Assembly: GCF_030035675.1 (NCBI RefSeq)
Contig: NC_084482.1
Span: forward strand, 221,363,943-221,427,942
Source: Rhineura floridana
Lineage: Eukaryota > Chordata > Lepidosauria > Squamata > Rhineuridae
Direction of reading: 5' to 3'
Length of the DNA: 64,000 nt
The position numbers and the translations under genes were made by a program. A model generated the notes under the pieces. The model was not told where the DNA came from and ran no database searches. It was given only the letters and a program-made list of their open reading frames with translations. Below, in pieces: positions 45,766 through 62,569 of this stretch (position 1 is the first letter of the stretch; every line of letters begins with the position of its first letter).

Positions 45766-48340
45766 CACAGGCCTGCTTACAAGTGCCTGTACGCTAATGC
45801 TAGGAGCCTGCGAACCAAGATGGGAGAACTGGAGTGCTTGGTCTTAGAGGAGAGCATTGATATAGTGAGCATAACGGAGACCTGGTGGAATGGAGGAAAC
45901 CAGTGGGATACGGTTATCCCTGGATATAAACTATATCGGAAGGACAGGGAAGGACGTATTGGTGGCGGAGTCGCTCTATACGTGAAAGAAGGCATTGAAT
46001 CCAGCAAGCTCGAAACCCCAAAAGAGGCAGACTCCTCCACAGAATCGTTGTGGGTGGTGATAACATGCCCCAGGAGGGACTTAATACTGGGAACGATCTA
46101 TCGTCCCCCTGATCAAAATGCTCAGGGAGAGCTTGAGATGAGATATGAAATTGAGGAAGCATCCAAACTAGGAAATGTGGTAGTAATGGGTGACTTCAAC
46201 TACCCGGACATAGACTGGCTGCATATGTGTTCCAGTCATGACAAAGAAGCAAAGTTTCTAGATATTCTAAATGACTATTCCCTAGACCAGTTGGTCATGG
46301 AACCGACCAGAGGGACGGCAACCCTGGACTTAATCCTCAGTGGGGACCGGGACCTGGTGCAAGATGTAAGTGTTGTTGAACCGATTGGGAGCAGTGACCA
46401 CAGTGCTATTAAATTAAACATACATGTAACTGGCCAATTGCCAAGAAAATCCAACACGGTCACATTTGACTTCAAAAGAGGAAACTTCACAAAAATGAGG
46501 GGATTGGTAAAAAGAAAGCTGAAAAACAAAGTCCAGAGGGTCACATCACTCGAAAATGCTTGGAAGTTGTTTAAAAACACTATATTAGAAGCTCAACTGG
46601 AGTGCATACCGCAGATCAGAAAAGGTACCGCCAGGGCCAAGATGATGCCAGCATGGTTAACGAGCAAAGTCAAATAAGCTCTTACAGGCAAAAAGTCTTC
46701 CTTCAAAAAATGGAAGTCTTGTCCAAATGAAGAAAATAAAAAAGAACACAAACTCTGGCAAAAGAAATGCAAGAAGACAATAAGGGATGCTAAAAAAGAA
46801 TTTGAGGAGCACATTGCTAAGAACATAAAAACCAACAACAAAAAATTCTATAAATACATTCAAAGCAGGAGACCATCTAGGGAGACGATTGGACCCTTGG
46901 ATGATAAGGGAGTCAAAGGTGTACTAAAGAACGATAAGGAGATTGCAGAGAAGCTAAATGAATTCTTTGCATCTGTCTTCACAGTGGAAGATATAGGGCA
47001 GATCCCTGAACCTGAACTAACATTTGCAGGAAGGGATTCTGAGGAACTGAGACAAATAGTGGTAACGAGAGAGGAAGTTCTAAGCTTAATGGACAATATA
47101 AAAACTGACAAATCACCGGGCCCGGATGGCATCCACCCGAGAGTTCTCAAAGAACTCAAATGTGAAATTGCTGATCTGCTAACTAAAATATGTAACTTGT
47201 CCCTTGGGTCCTCCTCCGTGCCTGAGGACTGGAAAGTGGCAAATGTAACGCCAATCTTCAAAAAGGGATCCAGAGGGGATCCCGGAAATTACAGGCCAGT
47301 TAGCTTAACTTCTGTCCCTGGAAAACTGGTAGAATTAAAGCTAGATTAACTAAGCACATAGAAGAACAAGCCTTGCTGAAGCAGAGCCAGCATGGCTTCT
47401 GCAAGGGAAAGTCCTGTCTCAGTAACCTATTAGAATTCTTTGAGAGTGTCAACAAGCATATAGATAGGGGTGATCCAGTGGACATAGTGTACTTAGACTT
47501 TCAAAAACCATTTGACAAGGTACCTCACCAAAGGCTTCTGAGGAAGCTTAGCAGTCATGGAATAAGAGAAGAGGTCCTCTTGCGGATAAGAAATTGGTTA
47601 AGAAGCAGAAAGCAGAGAGTAGGACAGTTCTCCCAATGGAGGGCTGTAGAAAGTGGAGTCCCTCAAGGATCGGTATTGGGACCTGTACTTTTCAACTTGT
47701 TCATTAATGACCTAGAATTAGGAGTGAGCAGTGAAGTGGCCAAGTTTGCTGATGACACTAAATTGTTCAGGGTTGTTAAAACAAAAAGGGATTGCGAAGA
47801 GCTCCAAAAAGACCTCTCCAAACTGAGTGAATGGGCAGAAAAATGGCAAATGCAATTCAATATAAATAAGTGTAAACTTATGCATATTGGAGCAAAAAAT
47901 CTGAATTTCACATATACGCTCATGGGGTCTGAACTGGCGGTGACCGACCAGGAGAGAGACCTTGGGGTTGTAGTGGACAGCACGATGAAAATGTCGACCC
48001 AGTGTGCGGCAGCTGTGAAAAAGGCAAATTCCATGCTAGCAATAATTAGGAAAGGTATTGAAAATAAAACAGCCGATATCATAATGCCGTTGTATAAATC
48101 TATGGTGCGGACGCATTTGGAATACTGTGTACAGTTCTGGTCGCCTCATCTCAAAAAGGATATTATAGAGTTGGAAAAGGTTCAGAAGAGGGCAACCAGA
48201 ATGACCAAGGGGATGGAGCAACTCCCTTACGAGGAAAGGTTGCAGCATTTGGGGCTTTTTAGTTTAGAGAAAAGGCGGGTCAGAGGAGACATGATAGAAG
48301 TGTATAAAATGATGCATGGCATTGAGAAAGTGGATAGAGA
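45766..48340 (+). mobile_element. CR1 LINE in inverted block
   Basis: Near-identical to the CR1 at 57,277-60,287 and in the same flanking sequence, so it is a copy by duplication, not a separate insertion. It has the endonuclease at 45,820-46,677 and RT pieces at 46,897-47,349 and 47,373-48,340. The 3' end is missing because the half-L1 element joins at 48,341. Confidence 0.9.
45820..46677 (+). pseudogene. CR1 endonuclease (inverted block copy)
   Basis: AP-type endonuclease with IVSITETWWNGG, GGGVALYVKEG, VVVMGDFNYPDIDWLH and GSSDHSAIKL (catalytic E, D/N and SDH). The frame continues upstream to about 45,790 (CLYANARSLRTK) and stops at a TAA after LTSKVK (46,675-46,677), before the linker to the RT. 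Confidence 0.85.
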
Positions 48341-51629
<3,289 letters not shown>

Positions 51630-52135
51630 ATGTAGTGAGTGGAAAGAGGTTCAGTCAGAGCACACTTACTTCACATGAAAAAACACTGTGGAGTATCTTT
51701 TTTAATGCACGGAGTATGGAAAGAGATTCAATGAAAGCAGTAGGCTTACATCACAGGGGATACACAGGAGAAACAATTTAAATGCAGGGAGTATGGAAAG
51801 AACTTCAATGGGAGCCTCTCTTCATCTTGCAGGCTACATAGATTAAAGCCCTATACAGGTTGGGGCCAGGATGCTTAAAAAATTATCTCACCTGTTATAT
51901 ATGCAGCCCATCACTGAAATCTGCAGAGGATGGCCTCTTACGCATACCATCTCATTAGGAAGTCCACTCTGTATGATAGAGAAACCTGGCCTTTTGTGTG
52001 GTGGCATCTACTTTTTTGAACTTCCTCCTGTTACATATCAGACAGGTGTTTTTTTTGTGTGGTGCCTATAGAAGACCTTCCTTTTTCAACAAACCTTTTA
52101 AGTGCAGAGCTTTATTACTGTTTCTGTGGGATTTT

Positions 52136-52441
52136 AAAAGGTAAAGGTGTCCCCGCACTTGTAGTCCGAGTCGTTTCTGACTCTTAGGGTGACGTCTTGC
52201 GACATTTACTAGGCAGACCGTATATATGAGGTGGGACTGCCAGTTCCTTCCCCGGTCTTTCTTTACCCCCCAGCATATGCCGGGCACTCATTTTACTGAC
52301 CACGGATGGATGGGAGGCTGAGTGGACCTCGACCCCTTTTACCGGAGATTCGACTTCCTCCTTCCATTGGAATCGAACTGCAGACGTGAGCAGAGCTTCG
52401 GCTGCGTTACTGCCGCTTACCACTCTGCGTCACGGAGGGTC
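52136..52441 (-). mobile_element. tRNA-derived SINE (Sauria SINE type)
   Basis: Reverse complement starts with box A (GACGCAGAGTGGTAAGCGG) and box B (GTTCGATTCC), has a body, and ends AGTCAGAAACGACTCGGACT... CCTTTACC, a BovB-like tail. A target duplication of about 15 bp (TGTGGGATTTTAAAA) lies at both sides (left about 52,124-52,138; right about 52,443-52,458). The family is a squamate marker. Confidence 0.85.
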
Positions 52442-52542
52442 TGTGTGGGATTTTAAAATGTTTTTAATTGGTTTGCATATGAAATGTTTTTTTTATTGTT
52501 GGTATTTTTGAGATACTTTCTGGGAAGTGATTTCTAAATGAA

Positions 52543-52548
52543 AATAAA
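52543..52548 (+). promoter_or_regulatory. Possible poly(A) signal for unit 2 gene
   Basis: AATAAA about 0.9 kb downstream of the finger-array stop, followed by a T-rich stretch. It is the first well-placed signal I noticed. Unit 1 lacks the region because of the inverted junction. Confidence 0.25.
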
Positions 52549-52599
52549 ATAATACTAGTCCTTGTTTCTAATGGTCTCCTTACTCATTGTTTTCATATA

Positions 52600-54477
52600 G
52601 TTTAGTTTAGCATACCTTTAACTGTTGATTTTATTGATTTTTAGTGTTTTTTAAATGTTGATTTTTTTATTGACCATTTTAATGTACATTTTATATTCTT
52701 TATAAAATACTTCTGCAGTGTACACATTTTATTAATATAAATAACTAAAAAATGTATTTTTGTGTATAACATGGTTTTTATTTTGCTTAGATGTTTTTTG
52801 TATTGGCTATTCTAACATCTTTCATAAAGTAAAATGAATTCACTAGTTTTCTGCTGACGTATTTTAAATACATTTTCCAAACTGATTTCACTCCGCAGTC
52901 TCATCTGGTCTCAGTGCTATTTCCTAGCAGGCAAATGAAGGACCTCACTGTCATCTGGTGCGCATAGAGAAAAGGAGTGAGAATTGGGTTTTGTCAGCGG
53001 TCACATAGCCAAATGGCTTCTCCAGGCAATAGAAGGGCCTTTAGGAAAGGCAGCAAAGCTGCAGAAAATCTCTGCTTAAATTATTGGGGGAGGCAGTTTG
53101 TTGGGATAGATAGTTCTGGGCCAGATATATGAATGGTCTGGTAACTTCAAACTAATCCATGTTGTGTAACTAATCCATGTTATGCAATTGTTAATGATGC
53201 TTCCCTGTAGTTTCTCTCTGGGAAGCAGTATGCCTCTGAATGCCATTTTCTGGGAATCAGAAGTGTGAAGATTACTGACTGGGAGGTCAGTTGCATAACT
53301 GCTGATCTTGGGGACCAGGTTTCTTGAAGGACTCCCTGTTCCTGTCCCCTCCTGCCTCTTCCTTGGGATCTAGCCAGTAAAAGTGATTAGACTGGTCAGC
53401 TGGTGTTATTGTTGTTGTTGTTCCCAATGTAAATAACAGGTGCACGTCAGGACCCCACTAGGGATCAGCTGCCCTGCACCTTCAATTTAGTGTTGCAAAG
53501 CTCATCGTGCAATTGTTTGTTGCATGATTGGTATCTCCTCTAGTTTGGCCCTCAGACTGGCAGTGGCTGTCCAAGGTCCTGTTCTCCAGCCTTCTTGCCT
53601 GAGAGCCTTTTGACTTGAAAGTTCTTCTGCCTCCACCTCGTGCGCTCTGCCCAATGAGTAGGAGTCCCTCCCACAGGTTCCAGACTTTATTAACCTTGAT
53701 TTTGAAAGTAGTTGTGTCAGAAACTCATTTCACAGAAAGCAAACTGGTGAGGTTTGGCCCAGAACTTGAATACAAGGCAGAGGTGGAGTCTGAGCCCAAG
53801 CACACAAGAGCACTTCTTTGAACCCATTATTTTTACTGTGATAGCACATCTATTTCACAGAAGGCAAACTCTATTTCTCTCCCCCTTCTGCCAGCCGACT
53901 TGCCCCTCCAATCTCTCTTTCTCTCTCCCTCCCCAATTCACCAGCCACTCGCAACCTGATAGCAGCACCAATAGTGCTGCTTAGTGGACCTACAAACAGC
54001 AAGAAAGGGTATTGCTGATCACCCCAGAGGTTCCTGGGTCATCCTGTGCTATCTCCCATTTCCCAACAAAAGGAGAGGCAGCAACATGTGTGGTTGGTGA
54101 ATTTTGGTAGGTCTGGCTGATTGGGAAGTCGCCGTTTCGGGCTTTTTTACGGAAAAAAGTATTATAGTCCGGAACGGGTATCGGAACGTGGTTTGCGTGG
54201 ACGTTTTGTGTCTTACTGCATGCATCCCATGTAGTCATGTGGGACTGGTGAATTTCAGAGGTCTGGCTTGCTGGGAAGTCCCCGTTCGGGGCTGTTCATT
54301 CCGTTCCGGAGGGCATTTTGGTTGTTAAAGGGTTGATAAAAATGCTATCGGAATGGTTTTTGTTCCTAAACGTTGTTCTCGTGTGTCTCTAACACATCCT
54401 GGTGTTTTGGACATCAATTTCTTTTCTAAAGAGCCCATTCTGGCGTGTTCCATTCCAGCTTTTACACCGTCCCTCCT
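52600..54477. other. Intergenic stretch between units 2 and 3
   Basis: AT-rich first part, then mixed sequence. Only short, unsupported open frames. Two imperfect direct repeats near 54,095-54,160 and 54,240-54,300 (GGTGAATTT...GGTCTGGCT...GGGAAGTC...CCGTT) are unassigned. Otherwise I see nothing. Confidence 0.5.
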
Positions 54478-54599
54478 GAACACTTTACTTATTACACACA
54501 AATGTGTATATTGTATATATCACACAGCACACACGCACACACCTATCTTGCCACTGCTTCTGCTGGAGGCAAGAGAGGAAGATGAGGTGCAATATTGGG

Positions 54600-55745
54600 A
54601 CAGAAGGGAGGGAGGAAACTGTTGGCAGTGGGGGGGCAGAAGCAGCTTTTGCCACTTAGTCCTCCGATCGGTTAAGGAAAGGAGTTCTGGTTCCTAGAGA
54701 GGCAGGAAGTCTTAATCACATGGAGGGGGGGAGAGCATATTGAAGGGGAAGTAGGAGGGCTGTCTTCATTGGTATTCAAGGTAAAGAAAGTATTAGGCCC
54801 AGAGAGGAGGAAGCGGGAGCGTGCAGAGGGCAAAGAGGTGCAAGGGGGGGATTTGGTATTTTTGTTGGGGGGTGAGGGAAAAGGAGGAAAGAGCCCCACA
54901 CCCCCCTTTCTTCAGAGGGACCCCTGCTGCCTGCAATCCATTTGCAGAGGGGGGTCCGAAGTGCCGCGGGGTTGGCCTTTCGAGGCCCTCTTGGAAGCCA
55001 TCGCCCAGGCAAAGGGATGCAGCTGTTGGGGGTTGATGTCCTGTGTTGGTTTTGAGGGCCACAGCTGGGGGAGGGGAGCTGCCTTTGCAATTCCTGGGCC
55101 TGACAGGGGACTGGTGGGGGAAGGGGAGAGAGAAGGAAGGTTTGCTTTTTGGGAGGGGGAGGGGATGATGGAAGAGCCCCCCCCTTCCCTCTGGGAACCC
55201 ATAGAAAGTGTGTGGAGGCGGCCTGATCCATGCAGTCCAGAGGCAAAGTGCGGCCAAAACTGTTTCCACTGAAGCTGCCCCCCAACCCTTTTGCAGGTCA
55301 GCCCATTCCCCCCAAGGATGGAACACAGCTGAGGCAATGGGGGGAACGGGGGACCTCTTGATGCAGCCTTGTTGGGGGGGAGGGGAAAATGCTGTGCTGC
55401 TTTTCTGCCCCACAGCTGGAGGGAGAGCCCCTTTTGGATTTCCTCCACTGGAAGAGGGGCTGGTCAGTTTCCCTCCTGTCAGGCAAGAAAGATGGAGGGA
55501 TGGAGCGAGGAATCTGAACCTGACCAGGCTCTGAATGGGCTTCTAGAAGCTTTCATGGCAGAGGATGGAGGAAATGGGTGAATAAATGTCCCCTCCTCAG
55601 CTGGGCTCCAGGGGAAGAGGCTTCTCCAGACATCCCCTTGGGAGTGTGTTGGAGGGGAACATCGAAGCCCCCTTGGGGTGGATCTCAGCTTCTCTTGCAG
55701 GATTGGCCCATCTGTGGGGGTGCTGGCAGCCAGCGTCCCCCCTGT
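54600..55745. other. GC-rich purine-biased 5' region of unit 3
   Basis: Counterpart of 28,460-29,590 with several indels. Open frames on both strands are not conserved. Possible promoter region, unproven. Confidence 0.35.
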
Positions 55746-57488
55746 CCAAAGCACAATAGCTGGGCAGTGGTCGCAAGAGCCCTGTAAGGCGGTCTCGGAT
55801 GAGAGCCTGTGGCTAATGTAGTGGTTAGGGAATATTTTTCAACCCGAGGGCCACATTTACGCACAAGCAGCAGTCCAAGGGCCAATTTACTGTCAAATGC
55901 CAGAGTGGGTAGAGCTATGGATGTATCACTGACATTTGTATAGTAGAGTCTCTTGTAGCCAGGAACAAGTCAGACATTTCTTCAGCGCAATTAATTAATT
56001 ATTAGATTTATATCCTGCCCTTCCTCCCAGTAGGAGCCCAGGACAGCAATACAGAGCTCTCTAAGGAGCGGGGTCAGAGCACGGGGGGGAAATTCTTTCC
56101 CTCCCAAATGTTCCACTTTTGTTATGGGCCTTCACATCTCTACAGTAGTGTAGTGGCAAATTCAGAAGTGCAGGGTCCCTTCATGACAGCCATGCCCCCT
56201 CCCATCCTGTTCCTGCTGGGTTGAGAATGAGATGCATGTTAATGCCTTCTCCCACAGCTAGGAGCCAAAAAACATGGAAGGGCAAAGTGTTGCCTCCTGA
56301 GAAGAGTCTCAGTGGCTGACTTCACCTCCTTTCACTCTGATTCACTCTAATTATCAGGAAAGAACCAGGAAGCATGTTAGAAGACTCTTCTCAGTGGCTA
56401 ATACACTCTCCTTTCTTGCTGATTGGCTCATAGGTTGCTGGAGACATGGGGACTCTGCTGAGAGCCTGCTCCCAAAAAAGTAAGGGGTCTAAGACCTCCC
56501 CCCCCACATCTATGCAGGTCTCTGGGTCTACTTTTTTTCAGCCCAGCCCACCTCACTGGATTGTTGTGAGGATAAACTTTTATGTGCCACTCTAGATTTC
56601 AGACATCCACTCTGTGTGGGACCTTCCACATCTGTGGAAGTGTGTGTGTCTATTGTATTGGAATCATAGTTTAATGCTGAACTATGTCCACAGAGACCCA
56701 GGTTCATATCCCTGCTCAGGAGTGAAATTCAGGTAGTGTCCTGGGCCTAGTGACAGTGTTGTTGTGAACACAAAAGGAGGGGGACAAATTATGTTTCCCA
56801 CGGTGAGCTCATTAGAGGAAAGCCTGCATAGAAATATAAAAATATATTGAAATGTTTGGATAAACCTATAATAAGCAAATCAACTTATTACCCCAGTTGC
56901 TCAACCCTGTGTGGTGAGTTTGCTGTTAAGCTTTCCACCTCGTGCATCACCTCTCCAACTTGGAGTAGTGTTCTGTAACTTGGTGCCCTCCAGGTATGGT
57001 TGGACCAACTCCCATCAGCCCTGGACAACATGGCAAAACGCCAGGGATGATGGGAGTTGTAGTCCAGAAATGTCTAAAGGTTAACTCAGATTATACAAGT
57101 GGATGGTACCAAATAACGTGTCCTGCTGATCTTGAAATGGGTGTATTGCAAGTAGTTCTTCATACTCTTTTCATTGCCCAGTGAGCTGAACCAGACTGAA
57201 TGCATCTCACTTTTCCTCTCCCCATATTTCTGATGGAAAGACTGGAGGTGTTTTGCATCCCCAGGAAGCTCCAAGATAAGAACATAAGAACATAAGAAGA
57301 GCCTGCTGGATCAGGCCAGTGGCCCATCTAGTCCAGCATCCTGTTCTCACAGTGGCCAACCAGGTGCCTGGGGGAAGCCCGCAAGCAGGACCCGAGTGCA
57401 AGAACACTCTCCCCTCCTGAGGCTTCCGGCAACTGGTTTTCAGAAGCATGCTGCCTCTGACTAGGGTGGCAGAGCACAGCCATCATGG

Positions 57489-59152
57489 CTAGTAGCCATT
57501 GATAGCCCTGTCCTCCATGAATTTGTCTAATCTTCTTTTAAAGCCGTCCAAGCTGGTGGCCATTACTGCATCTTGTGGGAGCAAATTCCATAGTTTAACT
57601 ATGCGTTGAGTAAAGAAGTACTTCCTTTTGTCTGTCCTGAATCTTCCAACATTCAGCTTCTTTGAATGTCCACGAGTTCTAGTATTATGAGAGAGGGAGA
57701 AGAACTTTTCTCTATCCACTTTCTCAATGCCATGCATCATTTTATACACTTCTATCATGTCTCCTCTGACCCGCCTTTTCTCTAAACTAAAAAGCCCCAA
57801 ATGCTGCAACCTTTCCTCGTAAGGGAGTTGCTCCATCCCCTTGATCATTCTGGTTGCCCTCTTCTGAACCTTTTCCAACTCTATAATATCCTTTTTGAGA
57901 TGAGGCGACCAGAACTGTACACAGTATTCCAAATGCGTCCGCACCATAGATTTATACAACGGCATTATGATATCGGCTGTTTTATTTTCAATACCTTTCC
58001 TAATTATTGCTAGCATGGAATTTGCCTTTTTCACAGCTGCCGCACACTGGGTCGACATTTTCATCGTGCTGTCCACTACAACCCCAAGGTCTCTCTCCTG
58101 GTCGGTCACCGCCAGTTCAGACCCCATGAGCGTATATGTGAAATTCAGATTTTTTGCTCCAATATGCATAAGTTTACACTTATTTATATTGAATTGCATT
58201 TGCCATTTTTCTGCCCATTCACTCAGTTTGGAGAGGTCTTTTTGGAGCTCTTCGCAATCCCTTTTTGTTTTAACAACCCTGAACAATTTAGTGTCATCAG
58301 CAAACTTGGCCACTTCACTGCTCACTCCTAATTCTAGGTCATTAATGAACAAGTTGAAAAGTACAGGTCCCAATACCGATCCTTGAGGGACCCCACTTTC
58401 TACAGCCCTCCATTGGGAGAACTGTCCTACTCTCTGCTTTCTGCTTCTTAACCAATTTCTTATCCGCAAGAGGACCTCTCCTCTTATTCCATGACTGCTA
58501 AGCTTCCTCAGAAGCCTTTGGTGAGGTACCTTGTCAAATGGTTTTTGAAAGTCTAAGTACACTATGTCCACTGGATCACCCCTATCTATATGCTTGTTGA
58601 CACTCTCAAAGAATTCTAATAGGTTACTGAGACAGGACTTTCCCTTGCAGAAGCCATGCTGGCTCTGCTTCAGCAAGGCTTGTTCTTCTATGTGCTTAGT
58701 TAATCTAGCTTTAATTCTACCAGTTTTCCAGGGACAGAAGTTAAGCTAACTGGCCTGTAATTTCCGGGATCCCCTCTGGATCCCTTTTTGAAGATTGGCG
58801 TTACATTTGCCACTTTCCAGTCCTCAGGCACGGAGGAGGACCCAAGGGACAAGTTACATATTTTAGTTAGCAGATCAGCAATTTCACATTTGAGTTCTTT
58901 GAGAACTCTCGGGTGGATGCCATCCGGGCCCGGTGATTTGTCAGTTTTTATATTGTCCATTAAGCTTAGAACTTCCTCTCTCGTTACCACTATTTGTCTC
59001 AGTTCCTCAGAATCCCTTCCTGCAAATGTTAGTTCAGGTTCAGGGATCTGCCCTATATCTTCCACTGTGAAGACAGATGCAAAGAATTCATTTAGCTTCT
59101 CTGCAATCTCCTTATCGTTCTTTAGTACACCTTTGACTCCCTTATCATCCAA
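57489..59152 (-). pseudogene. CR1 reverse transcriptase (unit 3)
   Basis: Frames 58,700-59,152 (KSPGPDGIHPRVLKEL, NYRPVSL) and 57,489-58,676 (VYLDFQKPFDKVPH, GVPQGSVLGPVLFNLFIND, FADDTKLF, to FMEDRAINGY). One frame break separates them. In the first catalytic motif, Pro replaces the usual Ala of QKAFD. Confidence 0.88.
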
Positions 59153-59371
59153 GGGTCCAATCGTCTCCCTAGATGGTCTCCTGCTTTGAATGTATTTATA
59201 GAATTTTTTGTTGTTGGTTTTTATGTTCTTAGCAATGTGCTGCTCAAATTCTTTTTTAGCATCCCTTATTGTCTTCTTGCATTTCTTTTGCCAGAGTTTG
59301 TGTTCTTTTTTATTTTCTTCATTTGGACAAGACTTCCATTTTTTGAAGGAAGACTTTTTGCCTGTAAGAGC

Positions 59372-60229
59372 TTATTTGACTTTGCTCGTTAACCATGCTG
59401 GCATCATCTTGGCCCTGGCGGTACCTTTTCTGATCTGCGGTATGCACTCCAGTTGAGCTTCTAATATAGTGTTTTTAAACAACTTCCAAGCATTTTCGAG
59501 TGATGTGACCCTCTGGACTTTGTTTTTCAGCTTTCTTTTTACCAATCCCCTCATTTTTGTGAAGTTTCCTCTTTTGAAGTCAAATGTGACCGTGTTGGAT
59601 TTTCTTGGCAATTGGCCAGTTACATGTATGTTTAATTTAATAGCACTGTGGTCACTGCTCCCAATCGGTTCAACAACACTTACATCTTGCACCAGGTCCC
59701 GGTCCCCACTGAGGATTAAGTCCAGGGTTGCCGTCCCTCTGGTCGGTTCCATGACCAACTGGTCTAGGGAATAGTCATTTAGAATATCTAGAAACTTTGC
59801 TTCTTTGTCATGACTGGAACACATATGCAGCCAGTCTATGTCCGGGTAGTTGAAGTCACCCATTACTACCACATTTCCTAGTTTGGATGCTTCCTCAATT
59901 TCATATCTCATCTCAAGGTCTCCCTGAGCATTTTGATCAGGGGGACGATAGATCGTTCCCAGTATTAAGTCCCTCCTGGGGCATGTTATCACCACCCACA
60001 ACGATTCTGTGGAGGAGTCTGCCTCTTTTGGGGTTTCGAGCTTGCTGGATTCAATGCCTTCTTTCACGTATAGAGCGACTCCGCCACCAATACGTCCTTC
60101 CCTGTCCTTCCGATATAGTTTATATCCAGGGATAACCGTATCCCACTGGTTTCCTCCATTCCACCAGGTCTCCGTTATGCTCACTATATCAATGCTCTCC
60201 TCTAAGACCAAGCACTCCAGTTCTCCCAT
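59372..60229 (-). pseudogene. CR1 endonuclease (unit 3)
   Basis: AP-type endonuclease with ITETWWNGG, GDFNYPDIDW and SSDHSAIKL, cut from the RT by a TAA after LTSKVK. One residue (GDLEMR for GELEMR) distinguishes it from the inverted-block copy, so the two separated recently. Confidence 0.88.
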
Positions 60230-60791
60230 CTTGGTTCGCAGGCTCCTAGCATTAGCGTACAGGCACTTGTAAGCAGGCCTGTGGTAATTTGACCAAATTC
60301 ACCCCCAGTATTTCTTTACAATGTGTGCAAAACCTATTTTTTTGCCAACTGTCATGGAGATGACATGGAATTAATATCTGTGCAGATTAAATTTTTAATT
60401 ATATCCCTGATGAAAAGGGCCCAATAATAAAGCCTGAAATGGTTCACAATGTGACGAAGAAACTCTGTGGGGCTCAGGAATTAAAGACTTTGCGGAAGCA
60501 GAAGGAGAGATGAGAGGTGAGAGGTCCGAGATGGGTGAAATTCCTGGGGGTAGCAAAGGACAGAAGAGGTGCCCAAGCATGGAGAAAAGTCTGGAAGAAA
60601 CTGGAGAATGTTCTGAGAGATTTGGGGCCTTTAAGGCCTTTTGCAGATCAAGCATTGTGGGGGAAAACAACAGAGGAAAGGGATGTGCCATTTATTGATT
60701 TGGATTGAGCCTGCTTGTAACATTCAAACCTCTGGAACCCAAATTTGCATGAAGAGTGAAATCCCTCCCATCCTCCGTCTCTCCCCTGCAG

Positions 60792-60929
60792 GCCCTTGAG
60801 AGCTGCTCTCTACAAAACATGTATTGTGGCGAAAGGCGTGGGAGTCCCAGAGCCATGGCCTCAGAGGCACCGTCCGGATTGTCTCTTCTCTGGGATAGAG
60901 TGGAAAGAGCTGCCGGGCAGCCCAATCAG
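60792..60929 (+). CDS. KZNF leader exon, unit 3 (open)
   Basis: Acceptor CTCCCCTGCAG, ATG at 60,855, 25 codons beginning MASEAPSGLSLLWDRVERA, donor CAG|GTAAGG (60,930), phase 0. About 33 bp of the untranslated part before the ATG are deleted relative to other copies. This unit alone combines an open leader with no seen KRAB-A lesion. Confidence 0.6.
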
Positions 60930-61029
60930 GTAAGGGGAGCATCATTGGGGGAGAGACCGAGGGGACAGCTGGGGTGGATCTCCCTGAGCGTAGTGGAGAG
61001 GGCTCTGGGAGAATACTACCTCTGAGGCT

Positions 61030-61160
61030 GCATAAGGAGAGCCTGCCGGATCAGGCCAATAGCCCGTCTGTTCCAGCAGCCGGTTCTTGCAGTGGCCGAC
61101 CAGATGCCTGTGGGAAGCCTGCAAGCAGGACCTGAACACATGAGCACTCGCCCCACTTGT
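61030..61160 (-). mobile_element. CR1 3'-end fragment
   Basis: Equivalent of 12,758-12,895. Confidence 0.7.
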
Positions 61161-61339
61161 GATTCGGTGACACATGTCTGGCAGAACTCTGGCAAAACTC
61201 CTAAAATACACTCTTGGAGAGGTGGGATCTTTTCTGAGAGTCAATCAAGCTCTGCCCTGCAATTGTGTCTAAGCAGTGTAAAATCCAGAAATACTCACCC
61301 CCACAAAAGCTAAATAAAAAGTAACTGTACTAAAGAAAT

Positions 61340-61760
61340 GCAAAGAAAAAGAGAGTGGGACAGCTTCAAGAGAGTCACACGGCTTGGTACCAAAATACCT
61401 GATGGAACGCCTCTCCTGACACGAACCCACCCGTAAACTACGCTTAACATCTAAGGCCCTCTTCCGGGTGCCCACTCCGAGGGAAACTCGGAGTCTGGCA
61501 ACAAGGGAGAGAGCCTTCTGAGTGGTGGCCCCCAAATTATGGAATAATTTCTGTGATGAGGTGCGCCTGGCGCCAACACTGTTATCTTTTCGGCACCAGG
61601 TCAAGACTTTCCTCTTCTCCCAGGCATTTTAGCATGTGCTTTTAAATTGCTTTTTAAAATGTATTTTTAGATTTCTATATTGCTTTTGTGGTAAACCACC
61701 CAGAGAGCTTCGGCTATGGGGTTGTATATAAATGCAATAAAATTAATTAATTAATTAATT
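61340..61760 (+). mobile_element. L2 LINE 3' fragment
   Basis: Equivalent of 13,080-13,495, with AATT-rich tail. Confidence 0.75.
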
Positions 61761-61814
61761 AATCCCAGCGTGCCCCACTGGTCAGGCTATTAGTACGATA
61801 TGAACCAAAGTGTA

Positions 61815-62173
<359 letters not shown>

Positions 62174-62277
62174 TGACTGATGAATGCTGAATTTATGAAT
62201 TTAGTACCTGTGCTATTTAACCTTCCCCGGCAGGGGTGTTGTTAGAGAAATGGGTGGCTGAGCCCCAGATATTTGGG

Positions 62278-62500
62278 GAGGGACTGCAGCTCAGAGGGGG
62301 AACACCTGCTTTGCATGTAGAAGGTCCAAGGTTTAGTCCCTGGCAGCTGCAAGAGGGGTGAAAGGATCCTGTAGGAGTTGCTGGAAAAGAGGTGCTTTCT
62401 CTGCCTGAGATCCTGGAGATCCATTGCTAGTTCTAGTAGCCAAGGCTGGGCTAGATGGACAAATTCTCTGATCTGGTGTAATGCAACTTCCTCTGTTCTT
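62278..62500 (+). mobile_element. tRNA-derived MIR-like SINE
   Basis: Equivalent of 14,010-14,222: AGCTCAGAGGGGGAACACCTGC and GGTTTAGTCCCTGG promoter-like boxes. The source edge of the inverted block (TCTACATGCAAAG on the minus strand near 62,318) is in this SINE. Confidence 0.7.
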
Positions 62501-62569
62501 GGGGCTTTTTGATCATTAAATGTGAGGAAGGAGCTCCAAAACCCCAGCAGAGCATCTTTTCCTGCATCC

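Larger units (their letters stand above)
57277..60287 (-). mobile_element. CR1 LINE, about 3 kb, 5'-truncated
   Basis: The 3' end carries ATAAGAACATAAGAACATAAG octamer repeats (57,277-57,300). Endonuclease and RT are nearly complete, and ORF1 is absent. Inserted after GGAAGCTCCAAG in the KZNF 5' flank. Two breaks in the main frame: a stop after the endonuclease and a frame break near 58,700. The same insertion is copied in the inverted block of unit 2. Confidence 0.9.
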
